Of a DNA stretch of 64,000 nt, positions 36,667 to 46,504 are shown one piece after another. The notes under the pieces were generated by a model that worked only from the letters and a program-made list of their open reading frames with translations, was not told where the DNA came from and searched no databases. The DNA lies in assembly GCF_020622355.1 (NCBI RefSeq), contig NZ_WHVL01000004.1, positions 1-64,000 of the forward strand, given 5' to 3'. The position numbers were made by a program, and so were the translations under genes. The stretch is from Vreelandella malpeensis (GTDB taxonomy: Bacteria > Pseudomonadota > Gammaproteobacteria > Pseudomonadales > Halomonadaceae). The number at the start of each line of letters is the position of its first letter. The first letter of the stretch is position 1.

Positions 36667-37815
36667 ATGGTGAACACCTCGTCCGAGGGGCTGTCCCCGA
36701 TTGCAGAGCTCGTGGAGGATATCCGCCAGGGCAAGATGGTGATCCTCATGGACGATGAGGATCGCGAGAACGAAGGCGATATCATCATGGCCGCCGAGAA
36801 GGTGCGCCCGGAGCACATCAACTTCATGGCGCGCCACGCCTGCGGGCTGATCTGCCTGCCGATGACCCGCGAGCGCTGCGAGCGGCTCGAACTGCCGCTG
36901 ATGGTGGGCAACAACGGTTCCGGTTTCGGCACCAAGTTCACGCTCTCCATCGAGGCGCGCGACGGGGTGACCACGGGCATTTCCGCCGCCGACCGTGCAC
37001 GCACGGTGCAGGCCGCGGTGGCCCCGGGCGCGCGCGCCCGCGACATCGTCCAGCCCGGCCACATCTTTCCGTTGATGGCCGAGCCCGGCGGCGTGCTGCG
37101 TCGCGCAGGCCACACCGAGGCGGCCTGCGACCTGGCGGCGCTGGCCGGGTGCGACCCGAGCGGCGTGATCTGCGAGATCATGAACGACGACGGCACCATG
37201 GCCAGGCGTCCGGAGCTCGAGGCCTTCGCTCGCAAGCACGATATCAAAATGGGCACCATTGCCGACCTGATCCACTACCGCATGGTGAACGAGCAGACCG
37301 TCGAGCTGGTCGAGGCGACGTCGGTCGCCACCACCCAGGGCGAGCTCATGCTGCATGTGTTCCGCGATCGCATTCAGGGAGCTCATCACCTGGCGCTGGT
37401 CAAGGGTCGCCCTTCGCCTGAAGAGGTGACCACGGTGCGCGTGCACCTGGCCGACACCCTGCGCGACGTGCTTGGACTCAAGAAGGCCGCCTCCGGTCGC
37501 TGGCCCGCCCAGCAGGCGCTCGAGGAGATCGCCGCCGCTCCCGCCGGGGTGCTGGTGCTGGTCGACGAGGGCCACCCAAGCGTCGACCTCAAGGAGCAGC
37601 TCGACGTGTTCCTGGGCCGCGTGCAGCCGCCGCGCACCAGCGACTCAGATGGCGCCGGCAACTACCTGACCATCGGCACCGGCTCGCAGATCCTGCGCTA
37701 TCTGGGCGTGGGCAAGATGCGCCTTCTGAGCTCGCCCTGGAAGTTCTCGGCGCTTTCGGGGTTCGATCTGGAAGTGGTCGAGCGGCTCGGCCCCGACGAC
37801 AACGCTCCCCGGTAG
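36667..37815 (+). CDS. ribBA: 3,4-dihydroxy-2-butanone-4-phosphate synthase with a degenerate GTP-cyclohydrolase-II-like domain
   Basis: 382 residues from ATG 36667 (GGGAG upstream). The N-terminal RibB domain (about 1-205) is complete: [24 protein letters not shown], the Thr-rich [23 protein letters not shown] region, [21 protein letters not shown] and [16 protein letters not shown]. The C-terminal RibA-like part lacks the zinc ligands: where active enzymes have SECLTGDVFGSLRCDCG, this protein has [12 protein letters not shown] with no Cys. It should therefore supply only the RibB reaction, as in other proteobacterial RibBX proteins, and a separate ribA should exist elsewhere. Confidence 0.93.
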   Translation: MVNTSSEGLSPIAELVEDIRQGKMVILMDDEDRENEGDIIMAAEKVRPEHINFMARHACGLICLPMTRERCERLELPLMVGNNGSGFGTKFTLSIEARDGVTTGISAADRARTVQAAVAPGARARDIVQPGHIFPLMAEPGGVLRRAGHTEAACDLAALAGCDPSGVICEIMNDDGTMARRPELEAFARKHDIKMGTIADLIHYRMVNEQTVELVEATSVATTQGELMLHVFRDRIQGAHHLALVKGRPSPEEVTTVRVHLADTLRDVLGLKKAASGRWPAQQALEEIAAAPAGVLVLVDEGHPSVDLKEQLDVFLGRVQPPRTSDSDGAGNYLTIGTGSQILRYLGVGKMRLLSSPWKFSALSGFDLEVVERLGPDDNAPR

Positions 37816-37901
37816 ATCGTCGCCAGGGCCGGCCCCGGCGCGCACGAGTGAATGTCACGAGCAGGTTTCAAGAGCAGATTTAACGAGTAGGAAGAAAAGA
37901 G

Positions 37902-38390
37902 ATGCAATCGCTTTCCCAAGTTGAAGGTACCTTCGTCGACGTCGATGGCCGCTACGTGATCGTGGTGGGTCGCTTCAATCACCACGTGGTCGACAGCCTC
38001 GTGGAAGGCGCGGTAGACAGCCTGACGCGCCACGGCGTCGATGCCGACAACATCCATATCGTCCACGTGCCTGGCGCCTGGGAGCTTCCGCTGGCGGTCA
38101 AGCGCGTGCTCACCACCCTGAAGCCGGACGCGGTCATCGCCCTCGGTGCGGTCATCCGCGGCGGCACGCCGCACTTCGAGTACGTGGCTGGTGGCTGCAA
38201 CACCGCCATCAACCACCTGCAGCTCGAGTTCGACACGCCCGTGGCCAACGGCGTGCTGACCGTCGAGTCCATCGAGCAGGCGATCGAGCGCGCCGGCACC
38301 AAGGCGGGCAACAAGGGCACCGAAGCCGCCATGGCGGCGATGGAGATGGTCTCGCTGCTGCGAGCACTGCCCATGGGAGAGCCGTCATGA
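37902..38390 (+). CDS. ribH: 6,7-dimethyl-8-ribityllumazine synthase
   Basis: 162 residues. [22 protein letters not shown] opens the fold, with [35 protein letters not shown] (conserved His of the active site) and FGVLTVE-type [24 protein letters not shown]. It joins the products of RibD/phosphatase and RibB to make lumazine, in a 60-mer or decamer. AGGAAGAAAAGAG precedes the ATG. It overlaps nusB by 4 bp (ATGA). Confidence 0.97.
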   Translation: MQSLSQVEGTFVDVDGRYVIVVGRFNHHVVDSLVEGAVDSLTRHGVDADNIHIVHVPGAWELPLAVKRVLTTLKPDAVIALGAVIRGGTPHFEYVAGGCNTAINHLQLEFDTPVANGVLTVESIEQAIERAGTKAGNKGTEAAMAAMEMVSLLRALPMGEPS

Positions 38391-38890
38391 GCGAGCGTCA
38401 GGCGCGCAAGCCGAGCGCGGCCCAGCAGGGGCGCCGCGCCGCCCGCGAGCTGACCGTCCAGGCGCTCTACCAGTGGCACATGACCGGCAAGTCCGCCTCT
38501 ACCGTCGAGGCGGAGTTTCGTAGCCAGCTCGCCGACGACGATCTCGAGGATCACGAGAACTGGGTCAAGGTGATGCAGATCGCCGACAAGGCGCTGTTCC
38601 ATACGCTGCTGCACGAAACCGTGCGCCACAAGGCGGAACTCGACCGCGAGATCGCCCCGCTGCTGGATCGCCGCCTCGAGGATCTCGATGCCATTGAGCT
38701 TGCCATCCTGCGTCTGGGCGCCTATGAACTCGCCAATCGCCTGGAAGTGCCCTACCGGGTGGCGATCAACGAAGGCGTGGAGCTTGCCAAGTCCTTTGGT
38801 GCCACCGACGGCCACAAGTACGTCAACGGCATCCTCGACAAGCTTGCCATTCGCTTGCGCAGTGCCGAGGTCAGCGCGCGCCGTCAGTAG
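38387..38890 (+). CDS. nusB: Transcription antitermination factor NusB
   Basis: 167 residues. An all-helical NusB domain: [19 protein letters not shown] at the N-terminus, [23 protein letters not shown] and [34 protein letters not shown]. With NusE (S10) it binds boxA RNA and supports rRNA antitermination. The ATGA overlap with ribH and the gene order ribH-nusB-thiL are conserved in proteobacteria. Confidence 0.97.
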   Translation: MSERQARKPSAAQQGRRAARELTVQALYQWHMTGKSASTVEAEFRSQLADDDLEDHENWVKVMQIADKALFHTLLHETVRHKAELDREIAPLLDRRLEDLDAIELAILRLGAYELANRLEVPYRVAINEGVELAKSFGATDGHKYVNGILDKLAIRLRSAEVSARRQ

Positions 38891-38920
38891 GGCGCCGCTG
38901 TCCTGCGTTGAGAAGCCCTC

Positions 38921-39895
38921 GTGCTCGGCGAATTCGATCTCATTGAACGGTTTTTGAAGCCCGCCCGGGTAAGCGCCGCACACAGCGGCGTGGCACTCGG
39001 TGCGGGTGACGATGCCACCGTACTCACCCCCGAACCGGGCCACCAGCTGGTGGTCAGCGTCGATACATCGCTCGTTGATGTCCACTTCCCCGCCGATGCG
39101 CCCGCCGAGGCGATCGGGCACCGGGCGCTGGCGGTGGCGCTGAGCGATCTGGCCGCCATGGGCGCGCGCTCGCGCTGGTGCCTGATGGCGCTCAGCCAGC
39201 GCCATGACGCCTTTGCCGACGAGGCCGCCGCCACTACCTGGTACGCGGATTTTTCCCGTGGTTTTCACGCGCTGTGCGAGGCATTCGATACGGTGCTGGC
39301 CGGTGGTGACGTCACCGCCGGCGCGCTCGGCATCAGCGTCACCGTGATGGGCGAGACGCCCAGCGGCCGGGCACTGACCCGGGCCGGCGCTCGGCCCGGC
39401 GACGTCATTGCCGTAACCGGGGCGCTTGGCGGCGGTGCCGGCGGGCTACATCTATGGCAACGCGGCGAGCGGGACATGACGCATCCGCTCGTCAAACGTT
39501 ATCTGCTGCCCACCCCGCGCCTCGAGGCGGGCCTGCGCCTGCGCGGGCTCGCCAGCGCCGCGATCGACGTCTCCGACGGGCTCTTGGCTGATCTTGGCCA
39601 CCTGCGTCGCGCCTCCGGCGTCGGCGCTGAGCTTGACGAGGCGGCGTTGCCGCCGGCCGCCGGACTTCTCGAGGCGCTCGGCGAGCGCGAGGCGGTGGCG
39701 GCGATGCTCGGCGGCGGCGACGATTACGAGCTGCTGGTCACGCTGGCGCCGGACAACGTTGCCAAGGCTCGGCAGGCGCTCGCCAAGTGTGACGTGGCGC
39801 TCACCGTGATCGGGCGTTGCAGCGAGCAGCCCGGTGTGCGCGGCGTCGAGGCTGCGCGCGAAGGGTGGCAGCACTTTCAAGGGGAGAGGCCATGA
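38921..39895 (+). CDS. thiL: Thiamine-monophosphate kinase
   Basis: 324 residues from a GTG start (GEFDLIERFL follows, as in the family). Conserved AIR-synthase-fold elements: GAGDDATVL, VVSVDTSLVDVHFP, GHRALAVALSDLAAMGA, GGDVTAG, DVSDGLLADLGHL and LGGGDDYELLVT. It phosphorylates thiamine phosphate to the active thiamine diphosphate. It starts 30 bp after nusB with weak GAGAAG as ribosome site, and overlaps pgpA by ATGA. Confidence 0.95.
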   Translation: MLGEFDLIERFLKPARVSAAHSGVALGAGDDATVLTPEPGHQLVVSVDTSLVDVHFPADAPAEAIGHRALAVALSDLAAMGARSRWCLMALSQRHDAFADEAAATTWYADFSRGFHALCEAFDTVLAGGDVTAGALGISVTVMGETPSGRALTRAGARPGDVIAVTGALGGGAGGLHLWQRGERDMTHPLVKRYLLPTPRLEAGLRLRGLASAAIDVSDGLLADLGHLRRASGVGAELDEAALPPAAGLLEALGEREAVAAMLGGGDDYELLVTLAPDNVAKARQALAKCDVALTVIGRCSEQPGVRGVEAAREGWQHFQGERP

Positions 39896-40365
39896 ATCAG
39901 GCACCTGGTAGCGTCTGGCGACGCCCTACCCATTTTTTCGCCTTCGGCCTGGGCAGCGGCATGGTGCCCTGGGCGCCGGGCACCTTCGGCACGCTGGCCG
40001 CAATTCCGTTTTTCTGGCTGATGGCGGATCTGCCGCTAGGCTGGTACATGAGCTTGGTGTTCGTCGCTTTCGTGGTTGGCGTGTGGCTGTGCGACAAGAC
40101 CTCCCACGATCTCGGCGTACACGACCACTCCGGCATCGTCTGGGACGAGTTCGTCGGCTACTGGATCACCATGGCCGCCGTACCGTTCTCCTGGGAGGCG
40201 GCGCTTTGGGGGTTCGTGGTGTTTCGTATCTTCGACGTCTTCAAGCCCTGGCCGATCCGCTGGGCGGATCGCCGCGTGGCGGGGGGCTTCGGCATCATGA
40301 TCGACGATGTCTTGGCGGGTATCTACGCCTGGAGCACCATGCACCTGTGGTTCTGGCTACACTGA
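39892..40365 (+). CDS. pgpA: Phosphatidylglycerophosphatase A
   Basis: 157 residues. The ATG overlaps the thiL stop. PTHFFAFGLGSGMVPWAPGTFGTLAA and WDEFVGYWITM are PgpA hallmarks, with the acidic VWDE and FDVFKPWPIRWADR motifs; four hydrophobic segments place it in the inner membrane. It removes the phosphate from phosphatidylglycerophosphate to give phosphatidylglycerol. Last gene of the nrdR-to-pgpA run. Confidence 0.95.
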   Translation: MNQAPGSVWRRPTHFFAFGLGSGMVPWAPGTFGTLAAIPFFWLMADLPLGWYMSLVFVAFVVGVWLCDKTSHDLGVHDHSGIVWDEFVGYWITMAAVPFSWEAALWGFVVFRIFDVFKPWPIRWADRRVAGGFGIMIDDVLAGIYAWSTMHLWFWLH

Positions 40366-40463
40366 AGGCCAACGCCTTCGCCGATGTGGCTTGAGCCCGG
40401 CCTGTCTGGGTCGAAAATTGCACGACCAGCGGCGTCATTCATGAAGCTGTCCGAGGAGATGGC

Positions 40464-41720
40464 ATGCGCAAGGAACGTCTCATCGTCCCGATCATTGTGA
40501 CCCTGACCGTGATCTGGGCCGTGGCGCAGCTGATTTCGAGCGTACTGTTCGAACGTAGCCTGAACCAGGCGCTGGAGGATCTCGAGGCCCGCGGCGAATG
40601 GCGCGTCAGCCGAACCGAAAGTCATCAAGGGTGGTTGACCTCACGAGGGCGGCTTTCGCTGTCGCCGCTGCTTGGTCGTCCCTGGCGGCTCGAGCTGACC
40701 TACGATGCCCGCCATGGCCTCTTGACCACCGACGTCCAAGGCACCGTCGTGCCGCGTCTGGACAGCGCCTTGCAAAAGGCGGTTGGCGAGGTATCGGCGT
40801 TGTCGCTGCCGCGTTGGGAAGGGCGCTACCATACGCTTACCGGCAAGAGCGAGCTGCGCCTGGCGCTGGCGCCGTTCATCATTCAGCAAAACGGCCGCGA
40901 GCTCGACGTGCGCGGCGCCCGACTGCGCCTCGAGGGCGTCTTCGGGGACTGGCGCCTGCGCGCGCGCTTTGATCAGCTCACCTTGAGCGACGGCCAGGCC
41001 TACCTCACCCTGGGGCCAACGACGCTCGAAAGCCGCTACACCTACATCGAGGATGCCTACCACTTCGCCCAGCGCGACCACCTGCACGTCGAGTCCGCGA
41101 CGCTGTTCTATCCCGCCTTCGAAGTCCAGGTCGAGCCCATCGACCTCAACAGCGATATGGTGCTCGACGAAAGCGAGTTGCGCTTGAAGGGCCGCCTGGC
41201 ACTCGGTGACGTGCGCGTACCCAGCGAAGCGCCGGAGACGTCGCTGGTGAGCGGCGTTATCGAAGCCGAGCTTTCGCGGCTTAACGCCGATGCGGTGCGC
41301 AGCATCACTGCCCGACTGCGTCAGGAAGCGGCCTGGGGCGATCGCAGTCTGCCGGTGGCCGAAGGCCTACTGGCCCGCATGGAGCCCGATATCCAGGCGC
41401 TTCTGAGCGATTCGCCGCGACTCGACGTGACCGGCATCGAGCTCGAAAGCCCGCTGCTGGGAATTACCGTCAAGGCCGATGGGGCACTGTTCTTCGATGG
41501 TCGCAAGCCCGAGGCACTCAGCGTGGTGAACCTTCAGGCACCTCTCGAGCGCGGGCGCTGGAAGGACCGCATCGACGGTGATTTCGTCTGGTACGACGCA
41601 CCAACCGTGGCCGCGCTTTGGCTGGGGCTTCCGCTAGGCACCCGGGAGCTTCAGTTCGACGTCATCCGCGGTGTGTGGCGGGTGAACGGACGCCCCATGC
41701 CGGAGCTGTGGCCGCAATAG
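40464..41720 (+). CDS. DUF945 (YdgA-like) family protein
   Basis: 418 residues. One N-terminal membrane anchor (about 6-27), then a long beta-rich periplasmic region without Cys pairs or catalytic motifs. SSVLFERSLNQALEDLE, SHQGWLTSRGRLSL and the C-terminal LGTRELQFDVIRGVWRVNG fit the YdgA/YihF group of AsmA-like or lipid-transfer-like periplasmic proteins of unknown function. It begins 98 bp after pgpA with GAGGAGATGGC-type sequence upstream and may have its own promoter. No experimental role known to me. Confidence 0.75.
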   Translation: MRKERLIVPIIVTLTVIWAVAQLISSVLFERSLNQALEDLEARGEWRVSRTESHQGWLTSRGRLSLSPLLGRPWRLELTYDARHGLLTTDVQGTVVPRLDSALQKAVGEVSALSLPRWEGRYHTLTGKSELRLALAPFIIQQNGRELDVRGARLRLEGVFGDWRLRARFDQLTLSDGQAYLTLGPTTLESRYTYIEDAYHFAQRDHLHVESATLFYPAFEVQVEPIDLNSDMVLDESELRLKGRLALGDVRVPSEAPETSLVSGVIEAELSRLNADAVRSITARLRQEAAWGDRSLPVAEGLLARMEPDIQALLSDSPRLDVTGIELESPLLGITVKADGALFFDGRKPEALSVVNLQAPLERGRWKDRIDGDFVWYDAPTVAALWLGLPLGTRELQFDVIRGVWRVNGRPMPELWPQ

Positions 41721-41732
41721 GCGCGTGCCAGG

Positions 41733-41760
41733 GTTGAAGTTTCGCCGTACAGCCCACATT
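41733..41760 (+). promoter_or_regulatory. Sigma32-like heat-shock promoter of lon
   Basis: GTTGAAG (41733-41739), 13 nt, CCCACATT (41753-41760), against the sigma32 consensus CTTGAAA-N13/14-CCCCATnT. It lies 54 bp before the lon ATG, and lon is a classical heat-shock gene. Confidence 0.5.
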
Positions 41761-41813
41761 CCTTAGACAAAGCTGGGCGGCACTGGCCGCCGGTATCCGT
41801 CGATGGAGGGCGC

Positions 41814-44264
41814 ATGAGCGACCAGGATTTCGAGCACGACAACGAACACTCCGTATGGCTGGACGACGACGCCGAGACCCATGATCACGGTGGCGAAGGC
41901 GAACACCACTCCGACGGCGAGCAGGCGCACTCGCTGGTACCGGCAAGCGACATGCTCCCTGAGCGCATCTACCTGCTCCCCATTCACAATCGTCCGTTCT
42001 TCCCGGCGCAGGTGCAGCCCTTGGTGATCAACAGGGAGCGCTGGGAGGAGACCATGCGGCGGGTGGGCAACACGCCGCACCATACGCTGGGCGTGGCTTT
42101 TGTGGGCGAGCAAGGCGTGAGCGAGCTCGACGAGGAGGGCTTTCCCGCCATTGGCACCGCGGTGAAGGTGCACAAGCTCAAGAGCGAAGACCAGCAGATC
42201 CAGTTCATCGCCCAAGGGCTTCGTCGCTTCAAGATCCAGCGCTGGCTCTCCCGAAAACCGCCTTATCTGGTGGAGGTGACCTACCCCAAGGAGCCGGTGG
42301 ACGCGGAGAACGAGGAGACCCGCGCCTACGCCATGGCGATCATCAACGGCATCAAGGAGCTGCTGCCGATCAACCCGCTCTATGGTGAAGAGCTCAAGCA
42401 GTACCTCAACCGCTTCAGCCCCAACCAGCCGGGCCCATTGACCGACTTTGCCGCGGCGATCACCTCCGCCAAGGGGCCGGAGCTTCAAGACGTACTCTCG
42501 ACCCTGCCCGTGGCGGAGCGTATGCACAAGGTGCTGCCGCTGCTGCGCAAGGAGATCGACGTCGCCAAGCTGCAAAGCGAGATCAGCGAGCAGGTCAACG
42601 CTCAGATGCAGGAGCGCCAGCGCGAGTTCTTCCTGCGCGAGCAGTTGAAGGTCATCCAGCGCGAACTCGGTATCTCCAAGGGCGACCGGGAGAACGACGT
42701 CGACACCTTCCGCGAGCGCTTGAAAGCCTTGAAAGTGCCCGAGCGGGTGCAAACGCGCATCGACGAGGAGCTCGGAAAGCTCGGCGTGCTCGAGACCGGC
42801 TCGCCGGAGTACGGTACCACGCGCAACTACCTCGACTGGCTCACCTCGCTCCCTTGGGGCATCACCAGCGAGGACAAGCTCGACCTGAACCATGCCCGCC
42901 AAGTGCTGGATCGTGACCACGACGGGCTGGGTGATGTGAAGGAGCGCATCGTCGAGTTTCTCGCCGAGGGCACCTTCAAGGGCGATGTCGGCGGCTCGAT
43001 CGTGCTGCTGGTCGGCCCGCCCGGGGTGGGCAAGACCTCGGTAGGACGCTCGATCGCCGAGGCCCTGGGGCGCAAGTTCTACCGCTTCTCGGTAGGCGGC
43101 ATGCGCGACGAAGCCGAAATCAAGGGACACCGGCGTACCTATATCGGCGCCATGCCCGGCAAGCTGGTGCAGGCCTTCAAGGAGGTCGAGGTCGAGAACC
43201 CGGTCATCATGCTCGACGAGATCGACAAGCTTGGCCAGTCCTTTCAGGGGGACCCGGCCTCGGCGCTTCTCGAGGTGCTCGACCCTGAGCAGAACGTCGA
43301 CTTCCTCGATCATTACCTCGACGTGCGCATGGATCTCTCCAAGGTGCTGTTCGTATGCACCGCCAATACCCTGGACTCGATTCCCGGCCCGCTGCTCGAC
43401 CGCATGGAGCAGATTCGTCTTTCCGGCTACATCGCCGAAGAGAAGATGCAGATCGCCAAGCACCACCTATGGCCGAAGCTCTTGAAGCGCAACAAGCTGC
43501 CGAGAAAGCGCATCAACCTGACCGACGCCGCGCTCAGGCAGGTGATCGAGGGCTACGCCCGGGAAGCCGGGGTGCGCCAGCTCGAGAAACAGCTTCACCG
43601 CATCGTGCGCAAGGCGACGGTCAAGCTGCTCGAGGAGCAGGAAGAGCCGGTCAAGATCTCGGTCAAGAACCTCGAGGAGTTCCTCGGCGCGCCGCTTTTC
43701 CGAAAGGAGAAGGTGCTCAAGGGCGAAGGCGTGGTCACCGGCCTCGCCTGGACCTCGATGGGGGGAGCGACCCTGCCGATCGAGGCGGGCAAGGTGCACT
43801 CGCTGGATCGGGGCTTCAAGCTCACCGGCAAGCTCGGCGATGTGATGCAGGAGTCCGCCAACATCGCCTATAGCTACACGCTGGGCCATCTCAAGGAGTA
43901 CGGCGCCCAACCGACGTTCTTCGACAAGGCGTTCATCCACCTGCACGTGCCCGAAGGGGCGACACCCAAGGATGGCCCCTCCGCCGGGGTGACGATGACC
44001 ACCGCGCTGCTGTCGCTAGCCACCGGCAAGGCGATCCCGCGGCCTCTGGCGATGACCGGTGAGTTGACCCTGACCGGCCAGGTGCTGCCGGTGGGCGGCA
44101 TCCGCGAGAAGGTAATCGCTGCCCGACGCAGCGACATCTTCGAGGTCATTCTGCCCGAGGCCAACCGGCGCGATTACGATGAATTGCCGGACTATTTGAA
44201 GGAGGGCATGACGGTCCACTTCGCCAATCGCTACAAGGACGTCGCCAACGTCGTCTTCGCCTAA
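41814..44264 (+). CDS. lon: ATP-dependent protease Lon (LonA)
   Basis: 816 residues. An acidic, His-rich N-terminal extension (about 1-45) precedes the Lon substrate-binding domain (about 50-245). The AAA+ module has Walker A GPPGVGKTS near 402 and Walker B VIMLDEIDK; the protease domain has catalytic Ser723 in PKDGPSAGVTM and Lys in LPVGGIREKVIAA. It degrades misfolded and regulatory proteins in the cytoplasm. A strong terminator follows; the upstream sigma32-like site suggests heat-shock control. Confidence 0.97.
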   Translation: MSDQDFEHDNEHSVWLDDDAETHDHGGEGEHHSDGEQAHSLVPASDMLPERIYLLPIHNRPFFPAQVQPLVINRERWEETMRRVGNTPHHTLGVAFVGEQGVSELDEEGFPAIGTAVKVHKLKSEDQQIQFIAQGLRRFKIQRWLSRKPPYLVEVTYPKEPVDAENEETRAYAMAIINGIKELLPINPLYGEELKQYLNRFSPNQPGPLTDFAAAITSAKGPELQDVLSTLPVAERMHKVLPLLRKEIDVAKLQSEISEQVNAQMQERQREFFLREQLKVIQRELGISKGDRENDVDTFRERLKALKVPERVQTRIDEELGKLGVLETGSPEYGTTRNYLDWLTSLPWGITSEDKLDLNHARQVLDRDHDGLGDVKERIVEFLAEGTFKGDVGGSIVLLVGPPGVGKTSVGRSIAEALGRKFYRFSVGGMRDEAEIKGHRRTYIGAMPGKLVQAFKEVEVENPVIMLDEIDKLGQSFQGDPASALLEVLDPEQNVDFLDHYLDVRMDLSKVLFVCTANTLDSIPGPLLDRMEQIRLSGYIAEEKMQIAKHHLWPKLLKRNKLPRKRINLTDAALRQVIEGYAREAGVRQLEKQLHRIVRKATVKLLEEQEEPVKISVKNLEEFLGAPLFRKEKVLKGEGVVTGLAWTSMGGATLPIEAGKVHSLDRGFKLTGKLGDVMQESANIAYSYTLGHLKEYGAQPTFFDKAFIHLHVPEGATPKDGPSAGVTMTTALLSLATGKAIPRPLAMTGELTLTGQVLPVGGIREKVIAARRSDIFEVILPEANRRDYDELPDYLKEGMTVHFANRYKDVANVVFA

Positions 44265-44286
44265 CGCCTTTTTGGTTTTGACTGGA

Positions 44287-44317
44287 CGCCACTCTTGCGA
44301 AAGAGTGGCGTTTTTTT
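44287..44317 (+). terminator. Rho-independent terminator of lon
   Basis: Perfect 10-bp stem CGCCACTCTT / AAGAGTGGCG, GCGA loop, then seven T, 22 bp after the lon stop. Confidence 0.93.
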
Positions 44318-44332
44318 GGCTTATTCGTCGAA

Positions 44333-44358
44333 TCAAACTTGGGACACGTTGCGGATAA
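44333..44358 (+). promoter_or_regulatory. Sigma28 (FliA)-like promoter of the aer-like gene
   Basis: TCAAACTT (44333-44340), 10 nt, GCGGATAA (44351-44358), against TAAAGTTT-N11-GCCGATAA. Transcription would begin near 44366, 33 nt before the GTG start, so the TTG at 44339 cannot be the start codon. Confidence 0.55.
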
Positions 44359-44398
44359 TCGCACGATAATTGTTAACAATGACAAGTGGAAAGCCAAC

Positions 44399-46504
44399 GT
44401 GCGCAACAATCAGCCTGTCACCCAACGTGAGTACGTGCTCGACGACGAGACCGTCCTGATTTCCCGGTCGGACCTCGAGGGCAACGTCACTTATGCCAGT
44501 GCCGCCTTCGTCGAGGTCAGCGGCTACTCGCGCAACGAGTTGATGGGCTCGCCCCACAACATGATTCGCCACCCGGACATGCCGCCGGCGGCCTTTGCCG
44601 ACTTCTGGAAGACCATCAAGGCCGGCGATACCTGGCAGGGGCTGGTCAAGAACCGGCGCAAGAACGGTGACCACTACTGGGTCAACGCCACGGCTGCCGC
44701 ACTGCGCGATGGCGAGCGGATCGTCGGCTATACCTCGGTGCGCCGCAAGGCGAGCCCGGAGGAGATCGCGCTGGCCGACAAGGTCTATGGCGAGCTTCGC
44801 GAGAAAGGCACCTCGCGCAAGTATCGCGTCCACCAGGGAGTGCTGCGGCGCAAGGGCATGCTGGGGCTCGTCCGGCGCTTTCACCTGGGCAGCCTGCGCG
44901 CCAAGTTGATCGGCATGATGGTCGTATCGCTTCTGTTGTTGAGCCTGGCCGGGGCGGTGGGCATTCTCGGGCTGGTCAACGCCGGCGAGCGGCTCGACCG
45001 GCTCAACCGCGCCGGCCTCCAGTCGATTGCAAGTCTTCAGGAGATCGAGCGCCATATCGGCCAGACCGTCGAGCTGGTCGAGCCCGCCGTGCGCAACCCG
45101 CGCCGCGCGGACCTTGACGCGGTCGCCGCGACCACCGCCACCTACCGCGAGCAGATCGAGACCCAGTGGGCGCGTTACAGCGCGGCGGAAGAGACGGGCA
45201 ACGCAAGCGTGCAAGCTTACGATGCCGCGCTCGGCGAGTGGCTGGGCGGCATCAGTGCGTCGATCACCGCGGTCAATGAGGGCAATGGGTTTGCCGCCTT
45301 CGAGGCGTTCAACGACGTCGTCACGCCGGCTACCCAGTCGCTGCGCGCGCTGAGCAGCGACCTGGTGATCCAGGAGCGCGACAACGCCCAGGCGCTGGTC
45401 GGCGAAGCGGGGCAGGAGCGCCAGCGCATGTTGGTCACTCAGCTATCGCTGATCGCCATCGGCCTGGTGGTGATGATCCTGTTGAGTGTCGTGATCCTGC
45501 GTTCGGTCTTCAAGGGCCTGGCGGGGGCTAGGCACATGACCTTCCAGGTGGCGGCAGGCAACCTCGCTGCGCGCAGCCAGCAGCGCTCAAGTGACGAGCT
45601 GGGCGATCTGCTCTACTCGCTGGATACCATGCGCTTCAGCCTGGCTGCCGTGGTCGGCGAGGTGGAAAACCGGGTCGCGGTGGTGACGCCCGCCGTCGAG
45701 CAGATCGCCGAGGAGAACGAGAGCCTCGCCCGGCGCACTGGCCAGCAGGCCAGCGCGCTCCAGCAGACCGCCGCCAGCATGGTGCAGATGACCGAGACGG
45801 TCGCCCAGAACAGCGAGAACGCCCGCCAGGCAAGCGAGCTGGCCGACCAGAACGCTGCCAGCACCCGCGATACCCGCCAGCAGATGGAAAAGCTCGTCGA
45901 GCGCATGCAGCGCATTGCCCAAAGCGCTGAGAAGATGACCGAGATGATCGGCGTGATCGACGGCATCGCCTTCCAGACCAACATCCTGGCGCTCAACGCC
46001 TCGGTGGAGGCGGCCCGGGCCGGCGAGCACGGGCGCGGCTTTGCCGTGGTGGCAAGCGAGGTGCGAAGCCTCGCCGGTCGCTCCGCCGACGCCGCCCAGG
46101 AGATTCGCCGCATGATCGACAGCGCCACCCAGGAAGTCGACGGCGGGCGCACGGCGGTGACCCAGGCGGAAGCCTCGATCGAGAACGTGATGCGCCAGGT
46201 CAGCCGGGTGAACGAGCTGATGGCCTCGATCACCGACGCCTCGAGCGAGCAGAGCAGCGGCATCGGCCAGATCAACGGCGCCATCGCCGAGATGGACAGC
46301 GCCACCCAGCAAAATGCCCACAAGGTGCAGATGATCGCCGATTCCGCCGACAACCTCACCGTCGAGGTGTTCGAACTCGCCAACGTGGTCGATGCCTTCC
46401 GCCTCAAGGGCGCCCAGGAGGAGAACATTCACGCGGCCATCGAAAAGCTCGACCGCATCAACCAGGCAAGCGACCGCCAGAGCCCGGCGCTGGCCGCACC
46501 GTGA
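44399..46504 (+). CDS. aer: Aer-like PAS chemoreceptor with periplasmic domain
   Basis: 701 residues from GTG 44399, giving MRNNQPVTQRE, the start of pseudomonad Aer proteins. PAS domain about 10-115 (VTYASAAFVEVSGYSRNELMG, HPDMPPAAFADFW, NRRKNGDHYWV), which in Aer binds FAD and reports redox state. Two membrane helices (about 170-195 and 340-368) enclose a roughly 145-residue periplasmic region that E. coli Aer lacks. HAMP and the MCP signalling domain follow, with the tip around [20 protein letters not shown]. It should mediate energy taxis. Flagellar-class promoter upstream. Confidence 0.9.
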   Translation: MRNNQPVTQREYVLDDETVLISRSDLEGNVTYASAAFVEVSGYSRNELMGSPHNMIRHPDMPPAAFADFWKTIKAGDTWQGLVKNRRKNGDHYWVNATAAALRDGERIVGYTSVRRKASPEEIALADKVYGELREKGTSRKYRVHQGVLRRKGMLGLVRRFHLGSLRAKLIGMMVVSLLLLSLAGAVGILGLVNAGERLDRLNRAGLQSIASLQEIERHIGQTVELVEPAVRNPRRADLDAVAATTATYREQIETQWARYSAAEETGNASVQAYDAALGEWLGGISASITAVNEGNGFAAFEAFNDVVTPATQSLRALSSDLVIQERDNAQALVGEAGQERQRMLVTQLSLIAIGLVVMILLSVVILRSVFKGLAGARHMTFQVAAGNLAARSQQRSSDELGDLLYSLDTMRFSLAAVVGEVENRVAVVTPAVEQIAEENESLARRTGQQASALQQTAASMVQMTETVAQNSENARQASELADQNAASTRDTRQQMEKLVERMQRIAQSAEKMTEMIGVIDGIAFQTNILALNASVEAARAGEHGRGFAVVASEVRSLAGRSADAAQEIRRMIDSATQEVDGGRTAVTQAEASIENVMRQVSRVNELMASITDASSEQSSGIGQINGAIAEMDSATQQNAHKVQMIADSADNLTVEVFELANVVDAFRLKGAQEENIHAAIEKLDRINQASDRQSPALAAP

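Noticed and set aside
44339..44398. TTG start giving a 20-residue longer Aer-like protein
   Set aside because: It lies inside the sigma28-like promoter, upstream of the predicted transcript start; homologues begin MRNNQPVTQRE.
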